Assembly: GCA_963701435.1 (NCBI GenBank)
Contig: CAVPAL010000023.1
Coordinates: 930,001 to 994,000 of the forward strand
DNA length: 64,000 bases
Reading direction: 5' to 3'
DNA from: JAACFF01 sp963701435
GTDB lineage: Bacteria > Chloroflexota > Anaerolineae > Promineifilales > Promineifilaceae
Shown: piece by piece, positions 42,946-51,529 of the stretch
How the letters are laid out: every line of letters starts with the position of its first letter
How positions within the stretch are numbered: the first letter of the stretch is position 1
Made by a program: the position numbers and the translations under genes
Notes under the pieces: generated by a model
The model's database searches: none
Told to the model about the DNA's origin: nothing
The model's input: the letters and a program-made list of their open reading frames with translations, nothing else

Positions 42946-45060
42946 CTAATTTCGCGGCTCAACCACAATTTCGATGGAGCCGTCAATGATGCCTTGTTCG
43001 GCCGCATTAGCCGCTGCAAGCGCCGCTTCCGGCAGCCCATCCACATAGATCATGCGCTGTCCACCATTTTCAAGCGTCAACTGCAGCACCTGGCCGCCGT
43101 ATTCTCCCGCCTGGTTGGCTGTGATCATTGCTAACACAGTGGGTCTCCAATCATACAAGACCGTTGCAACAACCGATTCAGGCGCCAGCGGACTCTGGTC
43201 AGCCTGAATTCCCAGCCATGGGACGCCGGCCTCTTTGGCCACACCAATCGCGCCAACAACTTGCTGCGACGAGCCGGTCAGCACATCGGCGCCGGCGGAG
43301 ATATGCGTTTGAGCCGCCTCGGCCGCCAGGGCCGTGTCGCCAAACGAGCCAGTAAAGGAGACATTAACCTGGACATCGGGATTGGCGTCTTTTACGCCCG
43401 CCACGAAACCATCCACGTGCAGTTTGGCGTCGCCTGCATCAACCGGACCAACCAGTCCAATGACGCCTGCTTCGGTCAGGTTGGCAGCCAGCACGCCGCT
43501 GACATAACCGCCTTGTTCAGCGCGGGGTTCATAAGCAAACACATTGGTCACGCCCTCTTCGGCGCCCGTATTGGTGGTAGTGCCCCAGGCAAAGCTGGTT
43601 TCAGGGAAGTCGGGCGCAATCTCAAACAGCGATGTGCCGTATTGCGCGCCGTGGGCAATGACCAGGTTGAAACCGCTGTCGGCATAGTCACGAATGGCGG
43701 CAGCCGCGTCTGTGACGTTAAACATATTCTCGGTGAAAGCAATTTCGACCACATCTTCGCCGTAATATTCTTGCAGTTCAACCAGCGAATCATAAATCGA
43801 TTGGCTCCAGGCCAGGTCGGTGGTGGTCGAAGGCAAAACCAGCGCGATCCGCACCGGTTCGATATCAGGCATCTCCATCTCTGCCTCTTCCGCCATTTCA
43901 CCTTCTTCAGCCATGGCTCCACCCGCGATTAAGGCCATAACGTCGACGCTGCCGGAGGCTATGGCTGCTTCTGCTTCTTGCGCCGCTGCAACCGCATCGG
44001 CATCCAGGCTGTCGGCATACTCCATGACCAGTCCGCCATTTTCCAGGGTGAGCGCGTAGGCTGTGCCGCCATATTCACCCGCCTGATGTTTCTTGATCAT
44101 GTCTGAAAGGACGCCGTCCCAATCATACAGTTGTGATGCAACCACAGTCTCGGGAGCAAGCGAGCTTTGGTCAGACTGTGTGCCCATCCAGGGAACGCCG
44201 GCGTCCTTGGCAACGCCAATGGCGCCCACAACCTGCTGCGCCGAGCCGGTGAGAACATCAGCGCCGGCCTGGATATGGGTGTTGGCGGCTTCGGCTGCCA
44301 GCGCGGTATCGCCAAAGGAACCGGTGTAGGAAACATTGACCTGCGCATCAGGATTGGCTTCTTTGACGCCGGCGACAAAGCCGTCGATGTACAGTTTGGC
44401 ATCCCCGGCTTCAACCGGACCAACCACGCCAACCACACCAGATTCGGACAAATTTGCCGCCAATACGCCGTTCACGAAACCACCTTCTTCGGCGCGCGCT
44501 TCATAGGCGAAGACATTTTCCAGTCCCTGTTCCTTGCCCGTGTCAACGGCCGTTCCCCAGGCAAAGCTCGTTTCGGGGAAGTCAGGCGCAATTTCAAACA
44601 GCGATGTGCCGTATTGGGTACCGTGGGCGATCACGAGGTTATACCCGTCGGCGGCATAATCACGGATGGCGGCAGCCGCGTCGGTCACATTAAACATATT
44701 TTCGGTATAGGCAATTTCGACTACCTCTTCGCCGCCCGCTTCTTCTTGAATGCGCAGCAAAGCATCATAAATTGCCTGGCTCCAGGCCAGATCAGTAATG
44801 GTGCTGGGCATCACAACCGCGATGCGCACCGCTTCGATGCCGCTTGTATCAGCGTCGGCTGACACATCTTCGACAGCTTCTTCCGTTGGTTCCTCGGCAG
44901 GCTCTTCCTCGGGCGCGGCTTCTTCTACGGCCGGTTCAGATTCGGCTGCGGTTTCTTCCGCCGGCTGGTCGGCAGGTTCGGTCGTTTCGCCGCCGCCGCA
45001 ACTGGCAAGAACCAGCGCCGCGACGATTAACAAGATAAAAATCCATAACTTTTTGTTCAT
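42946..45060 (-). CDS. Nucleoside-binding lipoprotein with two tandem BMP domains
   Basis: Substrate-binding protein of the BMP/PnrA/Med family for nucleoside-type ABC importers, but 704 residues long. A signal peptide with lipobox LVLASC (Cys21) and a Glu/Ala/Pro-rich spacer precede two full BMP domains (about 78-385 and 403-704). They share long near-identical stretches, e.g. ENMFNVTDAAAAIRDYA, SLFEIAPDFPETSFAWGT and SFGDTALAAEAA in both. Usual family members have one domain of about 320-350 residues, so this is an in-frame gene-internal duplication. AAGGAG lies 7 bases before ATG 45060. It follows the two permease genes and precedes the deaminase and ATPase. Confidence 0.93.
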   Translation of the reverse strand: MNKKLWIFILLIVAALVLASCGGGETTEPADQPAEETAAESEPAVEEAAPEEEPAEEPTEEAVEDVSADADTSGIEAVRIAVVMPSTITDLAWSQAIYDALLRIQEEAGGEEVVEIAYTENMFNVTDAAAAIRDYAADGYNLVIAHGTQYGTSLFEIAPDFPETSFAWGTAVDTGKEQGLENVFAYEARAEEGGFVNGVLAANLSESGVVGVVGPVEAGDAKLYIDGFVAGVKEANPDAQVNVSYTGSFGDTALAAEAANTHIQAGADVLTGSAQQVVGAIGVAKDAGVPWMGTQSDQSSLAPETVVASQLYDWDGVLSDMIKKHQAGEYGGTAYALTLENGGLVMEYADSLDADAVAAAQEAEAAIASGSVDVMALIAGGAMAEEGEMAEEAEMEMPDIEPVRIALVLPSTTTDLAWSQSIYDSLVELQEYYGEDVVEIAFTENMFNVTDAAAAIRDYADSGFNLVIAHGAQYGTSLFEIAPDFPETSFAWGTTTNTGAEEGVTNVFAYEPRAEQGGYVSGVLAANLTEAGVIGLVGPVDAGDAKLHVDGFVAGVKDANPDVQVNVSFTGSFGDTALAAEAAQTHISAGADVLTGSSQQVVGAIGVAKEAGVPWLGIQADQSPLAPESVVATVLYDWRPTVLAMITANQAGEYGGQVLQLTLENGGQRMIYVDGLPEAALAAANAAEQGIIDGSIEIVVEPRN

Positions 45061-45082
45061 TAGCTTCTCCTTCTAAATAATC

Positions 45083-45130
45083 TTCCTGGAAGCTGAAAAG
45101 CGACAAACTTGTCGTTAAACAAGCTTCCAG
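45083..45130. repeat. Hairpin element upstream of the BMP lipoprotein gene
   Basis: CTGGAAGCT (45086-45094) pairs with AGCTTCCAG (45122-45130), enclosing a second GACAA/TTGTC stem. The outer arms match those at 42904-42936. It lies in the 97-base gap between the permease and binding-protein genes, 22 bases upstream of the BMP start. Confidence 0.7.
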
Positions 45131-45157
45131 CAACTTGGTTTTCATTTTAAACCGATC

Positions 45158-46108
45158 TTAATTTTCACCCCGCTCAAATGGCTTGGTCAATGCTGCGGGC
45201 TGCAAACTGCGGCGGAAAGGCAGCGCCAGGGCCACAATGGTGAGTAAATAAGGCAGCATGACAGCTACATCAGAGGGGATATCTAAACCTAATACCTGCA
45301 CCCACAACTGCAGGGCGTTGATGGAACTGAAGAGCAAAGCCCCAATCAGCACGCCCAGCGGGGTCCAGCTTCCAAAATAGACCAGCGCCACGGCAATAAA
45401 ACCGATGCCATTGGTCATATTTTCCTGAAAAATACCTAACAAAGATGTGGATAAAGAAGCGCCTGCAATTCCGGCCAATATGCCGCCGATGATAACCGAC
45501 ATATAGCGGACTGCAGTGACGCTTACGCCTAACGAATCGGCCGCTTCCGGATTCTGGCCAACTGAACGAATTTTTAAACCCCAGGTGGTGCGGTTAAAAA
45601 TCCACCAGGAAAGCGGGACAAGCAAATAAGCGCCGTAAACCATCAGGCTGTGATTGAAGAAAATATCTCCCACAACTGGAATATCTGCGAGGCAAAAGTC
45701 TGAACCGAAACAAAATTTCAAATCGGCAAAGCCTTCAATGCCTTCTACAGTGCCGAGCATGGTCTTAAACAACAAACTGGACATACCCAGGCCAAATAAA
45801 GACAAACCAATGCCACTGATGCCTTGTTCAGCCTGAAACGTGACGCTGACAACGGCCATCAACAAACCCATTAAGGCCCCGATGGCAGCGGCAGCTACTA
45901 CTCCAAATAACAAACTGTCAGTTTGGAAGACGCCGTAAAAACCGAAAAAGGCGCCCATGAGCATGATGCCTTCGACGCCCAGATTCAGCACGCCGGAGCG
46001 CTGTGAGAAGGTTTCCCCGATAGCAGCATACAGATAGGGTGTTGCCAGTCGGATGCCGGAATGGATAATACCGAGAACAATGGCCAGGACGGTTAATTCT
46101 TGGTTCAT
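45158..46108 (-). CDS. ABC importer permease (NupQ/YufQ-like)
   Basis: A 316-residue membrane permease of the branched-chain/ribose/nucleoside importer superfamily, about 8-10 transmembrane segments. The typical start LRLATPYLYAAIGETFSQRSGVLNLGVEGIML is seen here as TPYLYAAIGETFSQRSG followed by NLGVEGIMLMGAF, and the coupling loop carries GQNPEAADSLGVSV. Its ATG overlaps the stop of the upstream permease by four bases (ATGA), so the two are translationally coupled. It forms the heterodimeric channel with that permease for nucleosides or bases delivered by the BMP lipoprotein. Confidence 0.92.
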   Translation of the reverse strand: MNQELTVLAIVLGIIHSGIRLATPYLYAAIGETFSQRSGVLNLGVEGIMLMGAFFGFYGVFQTDSLLFGVVAAAAIGALMGLLMAVVSVTFQAEQGISGIGLSLFGLGMSSLLFKTMLGTVEGIEGFADLKFCFGSDFCLADIPVVGDIFFNHSLMVYGAYLLVPLSWWIFNRTTWGLKIRSVGQNPEAADSLGVSVTAVRYMSVIIGGILAGIAGASLSTSLLGIFQENMTNGIGFIAVALVYFGSWTPLGVLIGALLFSSINALQLWVQVLGLDIPSDVAVMLPYLLTIVALALPFRRSLQPAALTKPFERGEN

Positions 46109-47355
46109 GAGGCGGCTCCTGTTGCAGATGTGGGTTGAACGGAGTCAGGTTCTTTCGGCGGCGCTTCGTTGTCGCTATCGCTGTCGATGGCTACCCGGCG
46201 CCGGGCACGCTTGCGGGCGATGTAATCGGTGCTGACGACAAAGAGGACAACCAGGCCCAATATGGCCGTGATGAGAACTTGCGGTACCTGCATGGCGCGC
46301 TGCATTTTGTCGCCGCCTACGAGCAGCCCGCCAAAGAGAACGGATGAAGGGATGATGCCCAGCGGATGCAGTTTGCCGAACAAAGCAGCGACGATGCCTG
46401 TAAAACCATATCCGGCGGAAACGGCCGTTGGTTCGAACATACGATGGTGCAGTCCTAAAATCTCAACCGCGCCTGCAAGACCAGCCAGCGCGCCGCTCAG
46501 CGTGATCGACAAAATAATATAGCGGTTCACATTGATGCCCGCATAGCGTGAAGCATGCGGATTTAAACCAACCGCGCGAATGCGATACCCAATCGTGGTG
46601 CGCCACAAAAAAATGTATATCAGGATAGCGATGAGAACGGCAAAAAGGAAACCGGTATGCAGGCGGGTCGGCTCTACGAGTACGCCATAGACCTCAGCCA
46701 GATAACCGCTCAACCCTAAATCGTTGGCCGATTGGGAAATGCCCAGCGATTGGGCCACATCGGTAAAGCGCGGCATATCCACAGCTCTGGCCAGGCGTGC
46801 AGAGTGCGGGATATTGGTGCCGGCTTCTAACTCTGCCGGGTCGATCATGGGGCCGCGCAGCAAGAAATAGGCAACCTGGATCGCGATCTGGTTCATCATG
46901 ATCGTGGTCAGGATTTCGTTAACGCCCAGGCGCGCCTTAAGAATGCCGGGGATCATCGCCCACACTCCCCCCATGAAGGTGCCTGCCGCCAAACACAAAA
47001 TGATGACAATAAAGCCGGGCAGCTTTTCACCTAACTGCAATCCGACATAGGTAGTCAGCAGCGCCCCCATGATGAGCTGGCCTTCAGCGCCAATGTTAAT
47101 CACGCCGCCGCGGAAAGCGATGGCAATACCTACACCAACAAGCAGTAAAGGCGTTGCCTTAACAAGCGTATCGGCCAGGCCATTTTTACTGCCGAATGCG
47201 CCTACAATCATCGCCTGGTAGGCTTCAAAAGGATTTACCCCTTGGAGCCACAGGATGACTGCGCCAACCGCAAAGGCTGCCAAGACAGCAAAGACCGGCA
47301 GCAGCGCATCAAACAGCCGGTTGAAAAATTGACGGTTCGATTTCGATTTTTCCAC
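46105..47355 (-). CDS. ABC importer permease (NupP/YufP-like)
   Basis: A 416-residue permease with about 10 transmembrane segments, first gene of the importer operon. Recognisable parts are GVGIAIAFRGGVINIGAEGQLIMGA and the coupling region AVGLNPHASRYAGINVNRY. A C-terminal cytoplasmic tail of about 40 residues is charged and rich in Pro and Asp/Glu. GTG 47355 is preferred because GGAG lies about 5 bases upstream; the frame extends to 47388 but would begin at the edge of a leader hairpin. Transcription probably starts in the divergent region shared with the xanthine dehydrogenase gene. Confidence 0.9.
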   Translation of the reverse strand: MEKSKSNRQFFNRLFDALLPVFAVLAAFAVGAVILWLQGVNPFEAYQAMIVGAFGSKNGLADTLVKATPLLLVGVGIAIAFRGGVINIGAEGQLIMGALLTTYVGLQLGEKLPGFIVIILCLAAGTFMGGVWAMIPGILKARLGVNEILTTIMMNQIAIQVAYFLLRGPMIDPAELEAGTNIPHSARLARAVDMPRFTDVAQSLGISQSANDLGLSGYLAEVYGVLVEPTRLHTGFLFAVLIAILIYIFLWRTTIGYRIRAVGLNPHASRYAGINVNRYIILSITLSGALAGLAGAVEILGLHHRMFEPTAVSAGYGFTGIVAALFGKLHPLGIIPSSVLFGGLLVGGDKMQRAMQVPQVLITAILGLVVLFVVSTDYIARKRARRRVAIDSDSDNEAPPKEPDSVQPTSATGAAS

Positions 47356-47382
47356 GCCTCTCCTCTCTTTATAACTAGAGAA

Positions 47383-47433
47383 GGACATTCCTGAAAAGGA
47401 ACTTCCTTCAGGGAGTCTGCCAAGGAATCGTCC
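47383..47433 (-). promoter_or_regulatory. Structured 5' leader upstream of the importer operon
   Basis: On the minus strand GGAC-G-ATTCCT pairs with AGGAAT-GTCC (10-bp stem, one bulge), enclosing the hairpin ACTCCCTGAAGGAAGT. It lies just upstream of the ribosome site of the first permease. No known riboswitch class was matched; in particular the purine-riboswitch core was not seen. Confidence 0.5.
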
Positions 47434-47527
47434 ACAAATAACTATTTATTCGTGAGACGATACCTCTCAAGCAACGGCCGTTGCCTGATCGTGGTTATTT
47501 TTCTTTTCCAATTCCGACTGTAATTGT

Positions 47528-47604
47528 ATCTGCAACAAGTTAAAATATGCAATTGGAAGCGATTTTTAAAGAATAGTCGTATTTTTGAATAACATGTTGC
47601 AGAT
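47528..47604. promoter_or_regulatory. Pair of inverted operator-like sites between importer and xdh
   Basis: ATCTGCAACA (47528-47537) and TGTTGCAGAT (47595-47604) are perfect inverted copies. With flanks, both sites fit ATTG-ATCTGCAACA-(A/T)-GTTA when read on opposite strands. They lie in the divergent region, 40-116 bases before the xdh start, and probably bind one regulator. Confidence 0.6.
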
Positions 47605-47643
47605 CAATATGATAAGATAGGAAAAATTTGATGGAGGTTTATC

Positions 47644-50223
47644 ATGGATTTTTGGCTGAATGGACAATATCGCAAATATGATGGCGATCCCGAACTTCCC
47701 CTTTTGACATTTTTACGTGAAGTAGAAGACATTACGTCGCCCAAAGATGGCTGCGCACCACAAGCGGCTTGCGGCTGCTGCGCGGTTGATTTGAACGGCA
47801 AAGCAGTGCTTTCTTGCGTCACCCCGATGAAAAAAGTAGTCGGAGGACGCGTGACAACAACTGAAGGTTTAAGTGAGTACCGGCGGGATGTGTTGGCCAA
47901 TGCTTTTGTCACTAAAGGCGGCGTGCAGTGTGGTTTTTGTATTCCCGGAATTGTGATGCAGTCCAATGCGCTCATTAACAAAAATCCTGACCCCACGCGC
48001 GGCGATGTCGAAAAAGCACTCACGCCGCATTTGTGCCGCTGCACCGGTTACAAAAAAATCGTCGACGCCGTCATGTGTGCGGCTGATGCGATTCGCGCGG
48101 AAGAAGAAGTCGCGCTGCCATCCGGCGATGGCAAAATTGGCGCGCGGCTGCCCAAATATCAGGCGCGCAAACTGGTTTTGGGTGAGCATCAATACGTGGA
48201 TGACATCAAGCTGGAGGGAATGCTGTTTGGCGCATTAAAATTTAGCGATCATCCGCGCGCCCGGGTTCTCAAGATTGACACACGCGCGGCGGAACAACTA
48301 GAGGGCGTCGTTCGTATCTTCAAGGCCAACGATGTGCCCGGCGACCGCACAATTGGGTTAATCCGGCAGGATTGGCCCTTGATGATTGCAGAAGGAGAAA
48401 CAACTCGTTATGTTGGTGATGTACTGGCTGGCGTTGTGGCGCAGTCAGATGGAATTGCGCGCAAAGCGGTCGAATTGATTCAGGTCGATTACGAAGTGCT
48501 GACGCCTGTAACCGATATGTTTACTGCGCTGCAGCCAGACAGCCCGGCTCTCCATGAGAGCGGCAATATTCTTTCCCAAACAGTCACCAGCCGCGGCGAT
48601 GTAGACGCGGCCCGGCAAAGCTCCGCATTTGTAGCGCAGGGCCAGTTCCAAACGCAAATGATTGAACATGGTTTCATGGAACCGGAAGCAGCGATTGCTT
48701 ATCCGCAGAGTGGTGGTGTAACCGTACTCTCACAAGGACAGGGGATTTACGAAGACCGCATGCAAGTAGCCAAGCTATTGAAATTACCGCTGCACAAAGT
48801 GCGGGTTACTATGGTACCTAACGGGGGTGGTTTTGGCGGCAAGGAAGACCTGACGGTGCAGGGGCATGCGGCATTGATGGCCTTTACGATGGACAAACCG
48901 GTAAAGGTACGCTTAACGCGTGATGAATCGATTGCAATGCATCCCAAACGGCATCCTATCTGGATGGATTACGAGCTCGGTTGTGATAAAAAGGGCAAGC
49001 TGACGTTTGTGAAAGTGAAATTTGTCGGTGATACAGGCGCATATGCTTCGGTGGGAATGAAGGTGCTGGAGCGGTCGGCCGGCCATGCAACCGGAGCTTA
49101 TTATTTTCCGGTGACAGATGTGGAGGCAACGGCCGTTTACACCAACAATATTCCCTGCGGCGCCATGCGTGGTTTCGGGGTCAATCAAGCTGCATTTGGC
49201 CTGGAAAGCCTGATAGATGAGCTGTGCGAAAAAGGAGGCTTCGACCGCTGGAAGTTCCGCTATAAAAATGCGCTCACCGATGGGGACATGACCGCTACCG
49301 GACAGGTTATTGAGGGCGGGGCCGGCGCGCGCGCGACCTTATTGGCCGTGAAAGATGCATTTTATGCCGCAAAATATGCGGGGCTGGCCTGTGGCATCAA
49401 GAATACCGGCATCGGCAACGGCATGCCGGATGCCGCCTCAGCGCGTATCACGATTGTTGCGCCGGACAAAGTGCTTGTTGATCATGGCTGGACCGAAATG
49501 GGGCAGGGCGTCAACACGATTGCAACCCAGGTCGTGTGCAATGAAACGGGCATCGATCCGGCGTTGATCGAGGTGCATATTGATACAGCCGCCGAGCAAG
49601 AAGCCGGCATGACAACGGCGTCCCGCGCCACATCATTAGTGGGCAACGCCTTGATTGAAGCGTGCAAAGAATTGAAAAAAGATTTACAAACTTTTTCTCT
49701 GGTCGACCTGATTGGCAAACATTACGAAGGGGCATGGGTAGTTGATTGGACAACCAAGCCGGGCGCCATGGTAGAAAAGGTATACACCCATTATTCTTAT
49801 AGTTATGCCACCCAATTGGTGACGCTGGACGAAAACGGTCAGATCGAAAAGGTTGTCGCCGCCCATGATGCGGGCAAAATCTTTAACCCGATGCTGTTCG
49901 AAGGCCAGCTCGAAGGTTCGATCCACATGGGTTTGGGGTATGCAATCAGTGAAGAGCTGGTGTTGGAAAACGGCCGTCCCAAAAGCACGCGCTTGCGCCA
50001 GATGGGCATTCTACGCGCCAAGGAAATGCCGGAAATTGAAGTAATCGGCATCGAAGTGCCCGATCCATACGGACCATATGGCGCCAAAGGAGTTGGTGAA
50101 ATTGGCCTGGTTCCAACAGCAGGGGCCGTCGCCAATGCGCTCTATCAGTTCGACGGCGAGCGCCGGACTAAATTGCCGATGCAGCTTCCCAAACGACCCC
50201 GCACGGTGAAAGCAGCTACTTGA
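47644..50223 (+). CDS. Fused 2Fe-2S/molybdopterin xanthine dehydrogenase (selenium-dependent type)
   Basis: An 859-residue molybdenum hydroxylase without the FAD subunit. The N-terminal 150 residues hold two 2Fe-2S clusters (C37, C43, C46, C58; then QCGFC and HLCRC). The remainder is the two-part molybdopterin domain (AFVAQGQFQTQMIEHGFMEPE, GGGFGGKEDLTVQ, PCGAMRGFGVNQAAFG, WTEMGQGVNTIATQ, and EAGMTTASRATSLVGN). Fusion of exactly these two parts is characteristic of the selenium-dependent XDH family that occurs with SsnA. It is divergent from a nucleoside importer and next to a deaminase, so hypoxanthine/xanthine-type oxidation is likely. A GGAGG ribosome site precedes ATG 47644. Labile selenium, if used, is a cofactor and not an encoded Sec. 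Confidence 0.88.
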   Translation: MDFWLNGQYRKYDGDPELPLLTFLREVEDITSPKDGCAPQAACGCCAVDLNGKAVLSCVTPMKKVVGGRVTTTEGLSEYRRDVLANAFVTKGGVQCGFCIPGIVMQSNALINKNPDPTRGDVEKALTPHLCRCTGYKKIVDAVMCAADAIRAEEEVALPSGDGKIGARLPKYQARKLVLGEHQYVDDIKLEGMLFGALKFSDHPRARVLKIDTRAAEQLEGVVRIFKANDVPGDRTIGLIRQDWPLMIAEGETTRYVGDVLAGVVAQSDGIARKAVELIQVDYEVLTPVTDMFTALQPDSPALHESGNILSQTVTSRGDVDAARQSSAFVAQGQFQTQMIEHGFMEPEAAIAYPQSGGVTVLSQGQGIYEDRMQVAKLLKLPLHKVRVTMVPNGGGFGGKEDLTVQGHAALMAFTMDKPVKVRLTRDESIAMHPKRHPIWMDYELGCDKKGKLTFVKVKFVGDTGAYASVGMKVLERSAGHATGAYYFPVTDVEATAVYTNNIPCGAMRGFGVNQAAFGLESLIDELCEKGGFDRWKFRYKNALTDGDMTATGQVIEGGAGARATLLAVKDAFYAAKYAGLACGIKNTGIGNGMPDAASARITIVAPDKVLVDHGWTEMGQGVNTIATQVVCNETGIDPALIEVHIDTAAEQEAGMTTASRATSLVGNALIEACKELKKDLQTFSLVDLIGKHYEGAWVVDWTTKPGAMVEKVYTHYSYSYATQLVTLDENGQIEKVVAAHDAGKIFNPMLFEGQLEGSIHMGLGYAISEELVLENGRPKSTRLRQMGILRAKEMPEIEVIGIEVPDPYGPYGAKGVGEIGLVPTAGAVANALYQFDGERRTKLPMQLPKRPRTVKAAT

Positions 50224-51014
50224 TAGAACCCACACCCTATTCAGATATTAATGTCGTTCTGGATAGTCTGCTCTCAAGCGTACAAAATATTTTAGGCGAT
50301 TTTTTCGTAGGCCTGTACCTGTATGGTTCACTGGCAAGTGGAGATTTCAACCTCCGGCGCAGTGATATTGATTTTGTGGTCGTCACAACTGCGGTGCTCC
50401 CTGATGAGAAAATAGCTGCATTAAGAGCGCTGCACGCGGACTTGAAATCAGGCGGCCTGGCGTGGGCAGACCGCCTGGAAGGGGATTATGTTCCGCAAGC
50501 AGCGCTGCGCCGCGCTGATCCCAATCTTCTGATCTACCCGCATCTTGGGGCGGACGGGCATTTTGAGATTGAAGATCACGGCATGGATGTTGTTATCCAG
50601 CATTACTTGCTGCGCGAACATGGACAGGTGGTGGTTGGACCAAACCCCAAGAGTTTGATCGATCCGATCGAGCCTGACGAATTACGCCAGGCTGCGGCCG
50701 GAATATTACAAAGCTGGTGGGCGCCACAGCTCAATGACCACACGCGATTAAAGAGTAGAGAATATCAAGCTTATGCCGTGCTGACGATGTGCCGCGCGCT
50801 TTATACAATGCACTTTGGCGCGATCGCATCCAAGCCAATCGCGGCCCGATGGGCGGCGGAAACGTTGGACAGTCGCTGGACGCCGGTAATAAAAAACGCC
50901 CTGGCATGGCGCCTTGACGTACCGGCAAACGATTATTTGAATGAAACGCTGGATTTCATCCGGCTCACGCTGGAGCTTTGCCGGCAACGGCCGTCTTCGG
51001 CGTCAACTCAATGA
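50220..51014 (+). CDS. ANT/AadA-like nucleotidyltransferase with DUF4111-type C-terminus
   Basis: A 264-residue protein with the nucleotidyltransferase motif YGSLASGDFNLRRSDIDFVV (GS...S-D-x-D) and a C-terminal helical domain like that of AadA/ANT(9) aminoglycoside adenylyltransferases (SREYQAYAVLTMCRALYTMHFGAIASK, with KNALAWR). Such enzymes adenylate streptomycin or spectinomycin hydroxyls, but many environmental relatives have unknown substrates. It starts at TTG 50220, overlapping the xanthine dehydrogenase stop by four bases, so it is translationally coupled to it. A role in nucleotide or cofactor chemistry of that operon is therefore an alternative to drug resistance. Confidence 0.8.
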   Translation: MIEPTPYSDINVVLDSLLSSVQNILGDFFVGLYLYGSLASGDFNLRRSDIDFVVVTTAVLPDEKIAALRALHADLKSGGLAWADRLEGDYVPQAALRRADPNLLIYPHLGADGHFEIEDHGMDVVIQHYLLREHGQVVVGPNPKSLIDPIEPDELRQAAAGILQSWWAPQLNDHTRLKSREYQAYAVLTMCRALYTMHFGAIASKPIAARWAAETLDSRWTPVIKNALAWRLDVPANDYLNETLDFIRLTLELCRQRPSSASTQ

Positions 51015-51407
51015 GGCAATTACACGCGCCAGCCGCTCTTTTGCATCGCGGGCGACGACTTCTAGCTCCGGATTGTCAACAACGCTCATCATCAATTCGG
51101 GATTGATAGCAGACACCCAGATACGGCCGTTTTCTTCCTGCGCCACAACTACATTACAAGGCAGCAGCAGACCAACTTCAGGAGCCGCGTTTAACGCTTT
51201 ATAAGCCAGAGGGGGATTACAGGCGCCCAAAATCTTGTACGGCCGAAAATCAACATCAATCTTCTTTTTCAACGTGGCTTTAACATCAATTTCCGTCAAA
51301 ACGCCAAACCCTTCCGCTTGCAGCGCCACAGTAACCTGCTCAATCGCGGTTTCGTATGCTGTATCCAGATAAGTGCTCAAACCCAATGCTTGTTGTACTG
51401 CTTCCAT
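51003..51407 (-). CDS. DUF302 protein
   Basis: A 134-residue protein with the DUF302 pattern: TAIEQVTVALQAEGFGVLTEIDVKATLK near the N-terminus, KILGACNPPLAYKAL in the middle and LLLPCNVVVAQEENGRIWVSAINP after it. The family is a small alpha/beta fold of unknown function, common near thiol or metal stress genes. ATG 51407 is used; the frame extends to 51455 without a better ribosome site. Its last 12 bases overlap the convergent nucleotidyltransferase gene. Confidence 0.88.
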   Translation of the reverse strand: MEAVQQALGLSTYLDTAYETAIEQVTVALQAEGFGVLTEIDVKATLKKKIDVDFRPYKILGACNPPLAYKALNAAPEVGLLLPCNVVVAQEENGRIWVSAINPELMMSVVDNPELEVVARDAKERLARVIASLS

Positions 51408-51529
51408 AATTAATCTCAATTCCCTTTTTTGATAGGCAGCGCCTGTGATTCTCAAATGACAGCGTCATTATATACCAAAATTGTAAGCATAAGCGCTGGA
51501 AATGGTAAGAGATGTGTAAGGTTTCTGCA

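Noticed and set aside
43261..44862. Plus-strand frames (223 and 231 residues) opposite the BMP gene
   Set aside because: They are mirror shadows of the two repeated BMP domains, which is why they resemble each other.
47389..47643. Purine riboswitch before the importer or xdh
   Set aside because: The conserved purine-aptamer junction and loop sequences are absent on both strands.
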